Program-made: the position numbers and the translations under genes
Shown: in pieces, positions 44,616 to 56,463 of the stretch
Layout: every line of letters starts with the position of its first letter
How positions within the stretch are numbered: the stretch's first letter is position 1
Assembly: GCA_004009845.1 (NCBI GenBank)
Contig: RMBW01000025.1
Coordinates: 62,001 to 126,000 of the forward strand
DNA length: 64,000 bases
Origin: Davidsoniella eucalypti
Taxonomy: Eukaryota > Ascomycota > Sordariomycetes > Microascales > Ceratocystidaceae
Direction of reading: 5' to 3'
Notes under the pieces: generated by a model
Database searches by the model: none
Told to the model about the DNA's origin: nothing
What the model saw: the letters and a program-made list of their open reading frames with translations, nothing else

Positions 44616-44759
44616 GTCTGTAAATCTAAGCATAACTATATAAAGTACTACAATAATGTAACAGACATATCACCAGCACAATCTTGATATATCTTTACGA
44701 ATCTATAAACTGTCCTAACCTTGGAATTGGTGATAAGTATATATATATATATACTCATA

Positions 44760-46379
44760 TTAATGGCCACTAGTCTTCATAAATCTACTAACAAATGTCT
44801 TCTTAACCCTAGCTTTGAAACTGAACTCTCTGGGTGAAGAAGACCTTGTTTGTCCGCTCGTATAAGTATCATACTGGCCATGACTCTGATTGACAACTGG
44901 CTGATGTCTTTCGTTGCGATCCTGCTCTTCGCGCTTGCGCTCAACATCCCACCACATATCTGCAGTGAGATCTTCATACGTACAGTACTTGAACCCTATA
45001 TTGCTTAGGGTTATGTCGATGGCTTCATCGAACAGCAATGATGAAGAACTATTAGTTGAAGGAAGAATCCTCTTATAAGCGACTATACTTGGGAAACGCT
45101 GTACCTGTTTCGTGACGGTGTATTTTCGTTTGGGATAAGGTGTGAGAATAAAATTGTCTAGAGTCTTTTGCGGCAGATACTTTAGCCGGTTGATGACGGT
45201 GGATGAGATGATGTTCTCGTCAGGCGGAGAGACTGGTTGATTCCGCGGTACAGCCGAAATATAGCGTGGGGGAGAAGCCATCTCCGAAGCAGCAGAATTC
45301 CTCGCTAGCTCACGCTTGTGATTCTCTCGCTCCTGAAGAAACTCATCGAATTCAGTCCTGCGCACGAGTAAGGGCGGACCATAAACTTGTTTCGAAGCCG
45401 GTCTCGGCCTCGCAAGCTCTAGCACTAGCGTAGCTTGCTTCGAGATGGAGCTCTGGCTATCCACAGCATGGGACCGAAGTGGCGCATCGCCGAGCTGGCT
45501 GATGGTGTTTGGAGGACGAGTGATGGACCCGGCTTTACACCGATCGGCGCTACGGCGTGTTACAGAGCTTTCTGTACGCGAAGGGACGATACGACGGCTC
45601 GTCTGGATGTTGAGCCGACGAATAAGGTAGTCCAATGGCACCTTCTTAGTAATGTCTAAGGGCAGTATTTTCGTGATGTCAGTGGTGCTCGATGGCAACG
45701 CCTCGGGCCCGGCAAGCGAGAGGGTGTCAAAGGCACTCGCCAAGCTTTGGAGACTGGCTATACTAGCGCAGGAATTGCGGCGTGGATCATAGCCGAGCTG
45801 CGAAGAGCGGGGTGGACGAGGCTGCCAAAAAGCCAATGGCGAAGAAGAATGGCTATGCAGACTCAAACTATCAAGGCTGTTGCTAGCGGGCGCCACACAG
45901 CTCGTGCTTGTCAAGCCACGGGCTCTTGGCAATGGGGCGTTGGGCGACTTGATAACTGCTAGGTGGCGACTGGACGCTACAGTGTCCTGGTGGAAGTCGA
46001 GATCAGAGGAGATCTTGCTATCTTGATAATAGCCCCCACACGATGGAGGGGGGGTAATCTTCGAAACGCCACGCATTGCCAATAAACTCGGTACAGTCAC
46101 AGAAGTTACACTCGTTGACGCTAACACTCCGCTGTTGCCGAAACGATATACATCATCGTGCTGGACTTCAGAGCTCCTATAGGCGGATATGCTCTTTAAA
46201 GGCGAGAGGCTAGAGCACGATCGATTCACTCTGTTTTGCACCGACGTATTCCATGGGCTTCGGAGGCTTGAAATAGTGTTGCACGAGTAGACAAAGGATC
46301 GGCTGGCTTCGGAATGTGGCGAATACATGACGAAGATGATTGGCAGTGAAGAGTTGTCATGTTGAAAAAACGGCCCCAT
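44760..46379 (-). CDS. Uncharacterised Ser-rich fungal protein (539 aa)
   Basis: Long minus-strand ORF of 539 residues, too long to be open by chance in DNA of this composition. I recognise no named domain. Most of it is Ser/Arg/Pro-rich and probably disordered. Two parts look ordered: the segment VINRLKYLPQKTLDNFILTP followed by YPKRKYTVTKQVQRFPSIVAYKRIL, and the C-terminal stretch IDITLSNIGFKYCTYEDLTA, DMWWDVERKREEQDRNER. The tail is basic (KARVKKTFVSRFMKTSGH). The ATG at 46379 is the first in this frame. A different frame just upstream (46528 down to about 46390) is open and starts MSHEQTFISLIESCDC. An N-terminal extension through an unseen intron or a frameshift there is possible. Confidence 0.7.
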   Translation of the reverse strand: MGPFFQHDNSSLPIIFVMYSPHSEASRSFVYSCNTISSLRSPWNTSVQNRVNRSCSSLSPLKSISAYRSSEVQHDDVYRFGNSGVLASTSVTSVTVPSLLAMRGVSKITPPPSCGGYYQDSKISSDLDFHQDTVASSRHLAVIKSPNAPLPRARGLTSTSCVAPASNSLDSLSLHSHSSSPLAFWQPRPPRSSQLGYDPRRNSCASIASLQSLASAFDTLSLAGPEALPSSTTDITKILPLDITKKVPLDYLIRRLNIQTSRRIVPSRTESSVTRRSADRCKAGSITRPPNTISQLGDAPLRSHAVDSQSSISKQATLVLELARPRPASKQVYGPPLLVRRTEFDEFLQERENHKRELARNSAASEMASPPRYISAVPRNQPVSPPDENIISSTVINRLKYLPQKTLDNFILTPYPKRKYTVTKQVQRFPSIVAYKRILPSTNSSSSLLFDEAIDITLSNIGFKYCTYEDLTADMWWDVERKREEQDRNERHQPVVNQSHGQYDTYTSGQTRSSSPREFSFKARVKKTFVSRFMKTSGH

Positions 46380-47202
46380 GAAGTCTCGAAGGGATAGATT
46401 TTTTGTATGCAGATTTTGAACATGACCTCATCAAGTGTTGCCATGCTATTTGTTATGAACGCCGTATCTTGTCGAATATAACAATCGCATGATTCTATCA
46501 ATGAGATAAATGTCTGCTCGTGACTCATTATCTCATCTCTTCTCTCTTTTGAAGGCGGACACTTCTCTATGACATGAAAATAAACTTGTCCAAAGATGTG
46601 TATCAGGGCTTCCTATACATGCTTACGAAGTTACTAATTTGACATGAATGTTGCTTATTAGAGAGATGACAGTTGTCGAAAGGGTTATGCAGGGCGTACT
46701 ACAACGTGGAGACAAGAAATAATAAAAATGCTGTTAGTGTCCCATATGGAGGAAGAGCCCAAACAGAAAGAAAAAAAAAAAGGGTCACACTGCACTTCAT
46801 ATACGTCCCGCTGCCTAATTGGGACACCATCTCTAGTTAAAAGCACTTACCGGGATGGGAGAAAGTCGATCGGCCTATCCGCGTGACTATAAAAATGTAC
46901 AATACAATGCAATGCTGGCTTGACTGAAATCTAATAGCTATCTTTTCTAGAACATCTGACTTTGCAGTTGAAGCTAAAGGGTCTTGATATAAGCACTGCA
47001 TATGTAAAAATGTGGTAAAAAATACGAATCAAGTAAAGTGGGGTAATCTATCACACGTGAATATTCATAGTTAACAAACTTGTGTTATGGTACTACCAAA
47101 ACGCTTAAAAACAAACAGGCCCTTTTCACCTTCCCTACAGCCATTCGAGTTTGCATAGGATGATACCGCTTAGTCTTTCGCCCCGAAACTACACTGGCAT
47201 GG
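46380..47202. other. Spacer between two minus-strand genes
   Basis: AT-rich. It contains the possible upstream frame of the preceding gene (46390-46528) and the 3' end of the kinase-like gene. Nothing else is supported. Confidence 0.5.
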
Positions 47203-49642
47203 TCAAATTCCCTCTTCCTTGACTGGCATTTCCTGAATTGTAGACCTGTCAAAATCAATGACCATGAGTTTCTTTGTTTTGGTATCAAAGAGAACATTCC
47301 TACCTTCCATGTCTCCATGTTGAACACCGTAGTAACTGATTTGATCCATAATGGACTTCAGAGATTCGTAGTGTTTACCAAATCTTGCCACAGGTTCTCC
47401 GGCATAAGCCATCAAGAGAACATGTCTACAATCATGAAACCGAATCAACAGGCTCTGTTTGATATCAATCTTACCAAGACAGACTGGAATAGACTTGCCC
47501 TGGAGAGACTTTAGTCTTGAGTAGACATCAATCTCATTCTGAAGCAACCGGAGAGCCTCTGTTTCAACTGCTTTGCCAACCAGAGTGTACCCAAATGGAT
47601 GTGCAGTGACCTTTACTAGATCTCCAATGGCACCATAGCGTTTCAACACATAAAGATCATTGTCGAGATTAGTATCCATCTGAGTCTTGATAGTCTCCAG
47701 GACTTGAGAGACCTCAATGGCATGCTTATTGGAGGCAGCATCTGCGTTTGCCTTTCTGTGAATTGAAACATTAGGACAATGTTCATCAAGACTCTGTTGG
47801 TGCACAAGGCTATATAGGCATTGCTGTGTGCAGTATTTCTCACGTGGGGGTCGTATAGTTGGTCGTATAGTTGGTCGTATAGGTGGAGAGCCAGTAGTTA
47901 CAGTAGTCTGATGATCTGATGCTGCTGAGCCAAGGTTGTTGGTGGCACTATTACTAGTGCTGGTGTCTGGGCTGTCACTGTGAGATTGATCACCATAGCG
48001 GTCAGGCAGGTAGATGAGTCTAGATTTCCGTTCGGTCTGTGTTTGTTGACTATCCATTGGCTGTTCGAGGGACAAAAGTGATAGTGTCGATATATGGGCA
48101 ACTGGTGTCTGCTTGATAGCATCGATCTGTGCTTCAATAACCCGGGGATCTTGAGGACCATCTTCCTGTGTACGGAGTGGTATACTAGATATAGACTCGT
48201 GAGGAATAGAAAGATAGTAGGATAATATGGTGGGATCATCTTTATCTACATGGAGAAAGACAAAACATTGACCAGTTGTGATGTATCCATACCGAAGACC
48301 AGAGTCTATCAGACAGTGGAAGGTTTGGGTTATAGCATAGGCAGTAAACCGGCAGAACCTGTTGAATTTGCCCTCCTCAGTTTCCTCTTTGGTGGCATTG
48401 ATATTTTTTCCCACAACAAGGTCATAGAAGACAGATGGCTCGGCATTAGATAGATATACAAGAGCCCTCCGGAGAAATGCAGGGGGAATCTTATGGGCGG
48501 CCGTGTATTTCACAACAAACAAGTTTCTCTCCGGGTCTTCAAGGCTTTCAAGATTTCTGTATCCTGTCGCAGTACAATCAGCATCGAAGCATCGGTTTTG
48601 TAAATATAGCTTGGCCGCAGAACTATCATTCGTAGAAGTAAGAGATTTGGGTCGCTTTTTGCTGGATCTTTCGTTGGGTAGATACAGAGGAGGCACAACA
48701 TTGTCTGCTACATCTGATGGGCTAGCATTTGGGGGGCTTGGTGGTCGACTAGGGTGGATTGAAGATTCGCTTGCCAATTGAGCAACGGCATAATATCGTG
48801 AGTTGACATCGAAAACCACTTTTTCGATAGAATCGTATGCTGTTTTCTTGCCGTGTTCTTTATGCTGCAAGAATAGGTTGATGATAGTTTCGACATGGCC
48901 CTCAATAGCTAGCCGAGAAAAAAAGACAACATGGTCCTTACACGACAATGGCTTTGCCAGCTTTTTCTGGTTGGAGGCAATATTGCTAAAGCTTGGAAAG
49001 AGTTCTTGTTCGCCGAAGACAGTATAGAACTGAGTGAACTTTTGTTCATGGATGCTCTCGAAATTTACCCAAGACTTCAAAAGACGTGGATATAGCCGAT
49101 TATGGACCGGAGTAGGCCTGTCAGTTGCATGGAATGCTTTATTTGGCTCCAGTGTCAATGCTTGGTAGTTGAGCGAAAAATTGTTGTAAAGAAGTGTCGA
49201 GAATTTGGAATGCACATTGAACTTTTGTGCAGCTTCTTTTGCCCGTCGTTCTTCTTCTCGCCCAAGTCGTTCCTTTTCGGCGCGTGCTTCGGCTGCTTCT
49301 CTGGCAAGTCGTTCTTCGTCGGCCCTAAGTTGTGCTTTCTCTTTTTCACGTCGTTCTTGCTTGGCAGTAGCTTTAGCCTCTTCCAGCTCGCGTTGTAATT
49401 CTTCTATCTTGACTGCAGTCGCCTCTTCTTTTTCGATTCGTTCTTTCTCTGCTTTACTTCGTTTTTCCTTGATCTCGAATGCAGACTGTTCGGCAGTAGA
49501 TTTTATATCATGCCCTTCTTCTTCTGCAGCATGTTGTTGAGCTTTCTACAATATATGATGGAGATTAGTTATGTGGTATATTCTTGGCATATTCCGATTT
49601 TAGATGACTAACCTGCAGTAGCTCTGAATGTTCTACTTTCAT
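47203..49642 (-). CDS. Kinase-like protein with N-terminal coiled coil (fungal accessory family)
   Basis: Exons 49642-49613 and 49545-47203 join in phase 0 to 790 residues. The 67-nt intron has a GTTAGT donor, a TAACTAAT branch and a TTGTAG acceptor, and exon 1 is only ten codons. Residues 11 to about 120 are a charged coiled coil rich in Ala/Glu/Lys/Arg heptads. A globular region follows, starting around FHATDRPTP and including FCRFTAYAITQTFHCLIDSG. A low-complexity linker contains PTIRPTIRPTIRPP, encoded by a 12-bp repeat at 47849-47882. The C-terminal third looks like a protein-kinase fold: VGKAV and NEIDVYSRL as the likely Lys/Glu pair, a catalytic loop HGDMEGRNVL (His753, Asp755, Asn760), and IDFDRST (773-779) where canonical kinases have DFG. 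It ends 38 residues after the catalytic His, very short for a C-lobe. The partner or substrate is unknown. Confidence 0.78.
47849..47882. repeat. In-frame 12-bp tandem repeat, about 2.8 copies
   Basis: GGTCGTATAGTT is repeated in the kinase-like gene and encodes repeated Pro-Thr-Ile-Arg units on the minus strand. The frame is preserved because the unit is a multiple of three. Confidence 0.9.
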
Positions 49643-51047
49643 AGTGTCCGGTGGGATGGTTATTTATCAGCTGTGGTGTATGGAGTGGGAATGGAGGTGG
49701 AAAAAGTGAAAATGGAGTTGTGCTATGATGGAGATTGGAAATTGGGTATGACAGAAGAGGGGTGAAATTTTAGGCATCAATGACTATAATTAAATTGTAG
49801 TTGTCAACAATCATGTCAATATTACAGACCAATTGCGTCACGTGGCCAACCCGATGGAAGAGCCGAAGGTAAAACTTTAGCAACTAGGAAGGGCAAAAGG
49901 CATAGAGTACTGTCGGACTGATGCCTCAGGCAAAGGCAACAGCCCTCTTTAGCCCCACTAATATCTTCCTCTTGTTGTTTTTCCCCTCCTCTGAGGGTCT
50001 AAACATAACTTAGCTCAATACAACAAAAGGGTTCATATACATCAAGTACCCACGGGACAACGATTAAAAATCAGTGAAATAAGAGGTATAGTAGGTTACT
50101 GCTATGCTATTATCTATGATTCCTGCCTTGATACCAAAAAAGCTTGAAAGTTTTCTTTTCTTCAACATAGAGTAGTAACTAGCAAGTGTAGAAATTGTAG
50201 AAATATAGAACAACAACCCTTCAACTGAAAATGCCTCAAAGATCTTTGAAAGCATTGTTTTATTACCTCTGACTAGTTAACTTATTTTTGATAAATCTCA
50301 TTCATGATATTGAGATGGAAGAGAGAAATAGCGTAAGAATGTTACAACTTATCATATCATGAAAACAAAGATGGCCTATTCCCCAAATTCCCACATAAAA
50401 GGAAGGCAGTTGGATCTTATAAGACACAGGCATGGCTGTCGTATGTTTTACAGCCCCATAGATCTTATCCCTTTATATGACCAAGTAGAACACAATGGAG
50501 ACAAATCTTGCTACAATCTCACAATTACAATCCGAAGTTAATTGTGGTTGATAGCATTAATTTGAAGACTTTGACATGATAACAAGTCTTGGTAAATATT
50601 TGAAGCTATATATTGTACTCCAAAGTGCACAAATCCGGTTGATGTCGCAAGAAAAAATCAAGGTAAGAGCAAAGTCATGGAAGATGGGAGTTCAAATCAA
50701 GAATGATTAGATATGATAAGATACGATTATCTTGTTTATCACGACCAATGGGAAGAAACTACATTGGACCCACAAAAAACATGAGAGTAGAACTGCTTCG
50801 GGCCTGTCTTTATTTTGCTCATACCTGAAGACCTTAGTGGAAAGTTTCCCCCTGGCCAAAGTTTAAGTTTAAGCTGTTTTCGAAACCCCTCCACATAGCA
50901 TTTGCCAGGCTTCAAAGTGTAGTTATTTCTTCTGGCAATCGAACCCATTGCGATCTTAGATTGCGATCTGAGAGACGGTTATTCCACGCTATACGTAGGA
51001 CTTATTGTTTGCTTCGTTGTTTACTCTATCATCACATACCTCCAGCA
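49643..51047. other. Divergent spacer between the kinase-like gene and Iwr1
   Basis: About 1.4 kb of AT-rich DNA holding the promoters of both flanking genes. Open frames are below 70 codons and show no domain. No gene is seen. Confidence 0.6.
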
Positions 51048-52715
51048 ATGTCTAGACCCCCCGAGGTGATCCGCATCAAGCGGAAGAGAGACGATGATTC
51101 TCCTCTAACATTCCTGGGTGAGTAAGACAAAAATGTCTCTAGGTGGCCGACGATCCAGATTGAACATAGATTCTAGTTTTCGATTTCAAATGGAGACTTG
51201 TAGATCGCTAACGTCACATTTTGAATTTGCCGCTTCAGAGCTCGATGCCGATGGGAACAAACGTGCCCGTAGTGCCAGCAACTGGGTGTACAAGCGTCGT
51301 GCGCCCATAACACCCGTCGCACCATCAGCCAAAGCCAAGCCCGTGGTTCCTGTGGGTGATGTGCGTCCCACTATCCAGACGTCACAGCCCGGCGACGAAC
51401 TACGGAAAGACAAGACACCCAAGACATCTCCAGGCGGTGCCAAGAAGCGTCGGGGCGACCAGTTCTCCCCTTCTTCAGACAACGACGATGACGATGACGA
51501 TGCCGATGCCGTGCAGCAACGAACCTTCCACATATCCAAGGCTGATACGGAGAGGCTCAAGTCGTACTCGTCGCAGAGCTCGCTATCGGGCATGAAGCGC
51601 CGTAGTAATACTGTCGTGTTTATCGAGCGCGACATAAAGAAAATGCGTGCTGTCAGTCAGGGCAGAGTTCCCGTAGAGCCCATGTCTCCGATTAAAGGAG
51701 ACGAAGATGGCAGTGTCGATGTTCCCGTACCAGCAACGCCATCTACCCAACAGCGTCGCCCCGTAGCCATCCCGCACGCTAGACTTCCACCCATCGAGCG
51801 ACCAATAGTAGCAACGCCTGACCTAGATAAAATGGCCAATGTCATGAACCAATGGGCCCTGGAAGTCACTCTCCAACAAGGCCAGCCTACATCAACAACA
51901 CCATCCCCTACAATACCAGCTCCAACAGCAACGAAACAAAAGAAGCCAATGTCGAGATTCAAGCCTAAGCCTAAGCCTAAGCCTGTTGCGTCGGCTATTG
52001 CCAGTAGCTCCGGTTTAGCCGAAGCTGCCGCTATTACGCGGGTTACGCCACAGGCTGATAATGGCGACGACAGCGATGATGAGTCGTACGTGGAAGAGGA
52101 ATACCACATCGTGGATGCTCGTGCTGTTCCTACCGACGTCCCACGCCATATGATTGGTCGGCTAGTCATCGATCAAGACGAACAAGAGTATTTCTACGAA
52201 GAGCGGAACACGCAAATGCTAGGCTATGAATCGGACGATTCTGACGAAAATGGTAAGCTTCTCATAAAGAAAAATTTCACCCTCCCCTCCCTTTGGTGTA
52301 TACATGATATTTGTCAAAAAATATCTTGACTTTCATGGCACATTCTCCCTTGGCGCTTCATGGAACTCTCCGAAGAAACCATGTGAGATGAGTGAGCATC
52401 CTTTTATACCCTAAATTGCTAACTTAATCACCGTTCTTTGTAGCCGAAAACCACTATGGAAATGACTATCCTGACCAAGAACTCGAGTCTGACTCTGATG
52501 GCGGTGGTGTATGGGGTACCGAATATAACGCTAATGAAGAATACGATGAGCAGATGGTCGGCTCTGATATAGAAGATGACAATTGGATTAGTGTGCGGGG
52601 GAATAGAAGCAATGAGTATGGTTTCGACTCTAAAGATGTAGAAAAAAGAGATGCGCAACTTCTTGATCGTATCCGCCGGTTCAACCAAGCCGTTAATAAG
52701 CATGGCGGGTTTTAA
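51048..52715 (+). CDS. IWR1: Iwr1, RNA polymerase II nuclear import factor
   Basis: Exons 51048-51117, 51239-52252 and 52444-52715 join to 451 residues. Introns have GTGAGT and GTAAGC donors, CTAAC branch sites and CAG/TAG acceptors. The N-terminus MSRPPEVIRIKRKRDDDSPL is diagnostic: in yeast this segment carries the bipartite nuclear localisation signal that lets Iwr1 escort assembled Pol II through importin alpha. Residues that follow (RARSASNWVYKRR) also match the family. The middle is long, Ser/Pro/Lys-rich and probably disordered, with a KPKPKPKP stretch from a 6-bp repeat at about 51961-51984. The C-terminal third has the conserved acidic block, including YEEEYHIVDA-like sequence and NDYPDQELESD. 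The 23-codon first exon is essential to the assignment. Confidence 0.92.
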
Positions 52716-53696
52716 CTACAGTTACTAATAAGCGTTTTTCTTCTTTTGTAATCCGTGCTATATCACGTTAAATATATCAAGTACCAACAACCAGTTTGTA
52801 TATATATTGTCTTATACAGCTTTGATCTGACACATATGATGCCAAGTGACGGGAACTCAAATTATTTACGTATGGCCAAATGGCCTGCCTTGATATACGT
52901 ATATTCGTAGTATTGTTTATCTATCACGTATTGTGTAAAGGGTCTCAAAAAAGTAGAGGAATCAAGGTATGAAGCCAATGCCTTGGAATGAATAGGACCG
53001 TAAACAACAGAGATACAAAAGCCAAATCCCATGCCAACCAAAAATGGCGTAACAAGCCAAAGATTAAACAAAAAAAGGGTAGGACAGGCTCTTAGAGATG
53101 TAAAAAAAAATTATATATATATATAAAACATAAACAGATAACAGACCTGGGTAATTTGATTTTGATAAAAAGGTAACCAAGAAAAAAAGAAAAAAAAGAA
53201 AAAAAAGAAAAAACCTCCCCCCCCCCATGATACAAACAAAAGCCTATTTCCACCCGAAAAAAAATAATTTTACACCATAAATTGAATAAAAAAATATAAT
53301 CCAATAAGAAATAATGAACGTGTGATGATGAAGTTCAAACTGTAGAGTGAGTGTGATCCTGAGATCCAGATAGTGTAAAGAAAATGTGAAAAGAAAAAAA
53401 CAAATCGAGTGAATTTTGGCCTTGATCATAACAGATCAAGTCACGTACAAGTGATATGAAATAACGGCCAAAAATATGAAGAAGATAAACGAAAGAATGC
53501 TGAGTTGCTGCCGAACCGTAATTTTCACCCGGATATAGACCCGGGTTATAAAGAGTCTAGTGCGTCTTTGTAGATACGTAAGAAGGGCGCCGAATAGTTC
53601 CATGAGGTGTCAAAAGAGAAAGAGTGGCACTAAGAGGATGTGATGGAAGAGAAGATAGAATAGTGAAGAGAGATGGGGAGCACAAGAACAAGAAAG
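52716..53696. other. Spacer between convergent Iwr1 and the SANT-like gene
   Basis: AT-rich, with A-rich purine tracts (53185-53213) and an 11-C run just after them (about 53216-53226). It holds both 3' ends. No gene is seen. Confidence 0.6.
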
Positions 53697-54919
53697 TCAA
53701 TGTAGAGGGCCAGGACTAGAAAGTGGACTAGGCAATGATTCCATAGCTTTCTTGCGTAGTTTCACTTGTTGGCGTTGTAACTTATGGCGCATTCCCTTAT
53801 CCCAGATCCGTAGTTTATCAGCCTGCTCAACCCAAGGGTAGTCTATAGCAGCATCTGGATAACGGCCGAGGAGGCCAATCTTCTCTCCTTGCGCACGAAT
53901 GGGGTGGACATAGGTTTCGAAGCGTTCTTGAGCAGTGTTGTAGATGAGGTTTCCCTCGTTGTCAGTTTGCGGAAAGACCTTGTTTTCGCGGTACATGACG
54001 CCCTGGAGACCGGCGGTTCCACGGTTTTGATCGCTGGGGAACAAGCTGCAGTAACGATCCAGCGTGTCATTCCAGCTGAGCTTCTTGTCGATGAAAGTGT
54101 ACAGACAGAAGTGAATCTGCTCCGGTGTGTATTCTTTGTTGTAGCGGGGCTTAGCTAGCTTCAACCGGCGACGCTGGGATATGGTTTGAGGGTGGTAGTT
54201 TGGGCTGATGTAGTTGGGAGGATAGCCCGTTACGGGACCGCGAGACTGGCCATGGTTGTATGCTACTAATGGCCCTTGGCGAGGCGGGCTGGCAGGGCGG
54301 GGGGAGTACGAGTGAGAGTGAGAGTGACCGGAAGATGGCTGTGAGTAGTATGCTGACGGGCAATACTCTGGGTGGACAGGCTCAGCAGCGAGGTGTGCCA
54401 CTTGCTCAGCTTGGATGCTCTCCTGGCGAGTCTTCTCAACAGTGTCGATCAGGCTCTTGCATGGAGGAAGAGAAATACCTGCCCGTATACATTAGCAACG
54501 GTACTCGGGGATAGTTTTGAAGACTCTCTTTGGGGGGGCATGAAGATAGATGACTTACTGGACTGGACAGAAGCAGAAGCAGGCTCAGACCAGCTTGGAC
54601 GAGAGCGCTCGCCGAAGCTTTGATAAGAAGTAGATGACTCGGCGAAGCTAGTACGATGGCTTGCATAGCGAGGGCTTGTATAGTGAGAAGACAGGTCCAT
54701 GGAGGAAAGGTTGTAGACGGGCGAAAGAGAGGGTGAGTGGGAGATCTCTGGTTCAGAGTATCTAGAGCTTGTAGAGCTCTGTGAAATGCTCGAACGCTCA
54801 GAAATGCCCATGATGAAGTTGACACTACCACGAGGGTCGGTCCTCTGAGAGGAGCTGTGGTGAGTGTTTGTACCGTAGGGGTCGCTCATTGTTTTAGATC
54901 GAATAACACAGTCGTTCAT
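53697..54919 (-). CDS. Fungal SANT/Myb-like protein of unknown function
   Basis: Exons 54919-54559 and 54478-53697 join to 380 residues. The intron has a GTAAGT donor, a TTGCTAATG branch and a GGGCAG acceptor. A second in-frame ATG ten codons later (54889, giving MSDPYGTN) could be the real start. The first 220 residues are Ser/Tyr/Pro-rich and low in complexity, with His/Ser/Pro runs. The conserved-looking part is at about residues 230-290: KEYTPEQIHFCLYTFIDKKL, SWNDTLDRYCSLFP, then GTAGLQGVMYRENK. This has the spacing of a helix-turn-helix SANT/Myb-like unit of the kind fungi use in small regulators. The basic C-terminus (RHKLQRQQVKLRKK) could contact DNA or act as a nuclear signal. The DNA-binding role is inferred. 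Confidence 0.75.
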
Positions 54920-56317
54920 AGTGGATGTGTGAAGATATGGAGTGAGAGTGGAAGAGAGTGAGCAGACTAGAGGTTAAGAGATGGAGAGACGTCTGGATGT
55001 TATATATATCTGAATATATCAGATGGCAATTGCCGGCTCCGTGGCTGTGCTATATGAGCTGTACAGCAGGTGTGCTTTCTTTATAAAGAGTTTGTGCTGA
55101 AGCCAAACAGAGAAGCAACAAGGGATGACTAGGAAAGTCGGGTCGTAAGAATGGCTTGGTTACGGTTATAGAACCAAGTATATCTGGTAGAACGAAGAAC
55201 AGAAACTCGATGAGCTTGAGGCAGATTATCTCAAGTTGTTCCAAGTGGGTTGTTGAACAAAGGTCAAAGAAGATTGAGAGCCACAGGGCGTCAAGGTATA
55301 AATACGGTTGAACGATGAGAGTGCGAAGATGTAGATGTGAGGAGGTCGCCTGAGATCTGATGGAATGGACTTGGGGCGATGGTATGTTGAAGTAATATAA
55401 TAGAGTGACAGAACATGAAAGTGGTTACTAGAGGATGCCCCAGTCCAGATCGACAAGGTGGGTGGTAGTCGAGGTTATATAGATGTAGAAGTCAGCATCG
55501 CAGTTTGAGTTCGAGAGGAGCAGGATGGCAGACGGGGACGGAAGAGGCAAGGAAAAGAAAAAAGCAGCAAAATAAAATAAAAGGTTTTAGAGAAAATCCG
55601 GAGAAAAAAAAGACAGAAAAGAAAGATGGATAAAAGATTAATAGGACGGACAGCAGGGTAGTTGTCAGCCAAGCCAAGCTTTCTCAACTTGTAGATTGAC
55701 TAGCTCTACTACTACAGCACCCGTTCTTGTTTAGTACGCCGGGTGTGCGAGGTCAAGCTCCAGCTTCCAGCCTAGATCCAGGGGGTGGGGCGTGAACTGT
55801 CTCTTCCACCTTGTCGTTAACAAAGACATTGGTGAGACGTGCGGGCGTGGCTCTATCGGGCGATCGGAATACAGACACACATATGTAGATGTAGATGTCG
55901 ATGTAGATGTAGAGATGGCGGCTCTATCTTCTGTCGGCGAACTGATGATAAACAGTGAGTTCGGCAGTGGACCAAGGAGGCAACGATCGATAAAAGGATC
56001 AAATAAATCCTTGGCCATCCGACGACGACAAATATCAAGCGCGGGGGCAGGCGTGTTGTTTGACTGATATTCAGTTGATAGATTGAATGACAACGACTGT
56101 GACACGATGGAAAGAAGAAAAGAAAGGAAAAGAAAAAGAATCTACAGCCGTGAAAACAAAAGCAGGAAGGCTACGGTGGCTTCGTGAGAGCAGTTGCTCC
56201 GGCTATGTTCATCTGAACCAACACCATCTCTTGGGCCAGCAACTGCCTCTTTCTTCCCTTGGTGCACACGACTCCAGATAGCAAAAAGCAGGACAAGCCA
56301 GCGATACCTTTAGCTCC

Positions 56318-56400
56318 ATGCTAATAATATATGTATGGACAGATGCTAATAATATATGTATATTGACAGATGCTAATAGTGCATGTATGTTTATAGACAG
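56318..56400. repeat. Imperfect tandem repeat, three units of 25-31 bp
   Basis: Three successive units (56318-56342, 56343-56369, 56370-56400) each begin ATGCTAATA and end GACAG, with a central part of varying length rich in TATGTA. It lies just upstream of a family 2 insertion. Confidence 0.85.
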
Positions 56401-56463
56401 ATACTGCGTGCCGGCAGGGCGTGTTGGTTCTATTCAGATCAAAGGATATATATATGTACTTCT

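Noticed and set aside
49205..49540. Ser/Ala/Arg-rich + strand ORF of 111 codons.
   Set aside because: It is the antisense shadow of the coiled-coil segment of the minus-strand kinase-like gene.
55731..56105. 124-codon minus-strand frame with a Ser-Thr repeat.
   Set aside because: The repeat is a translation of a GATGTA-type microsatellite and the rest has no recognisable feature.
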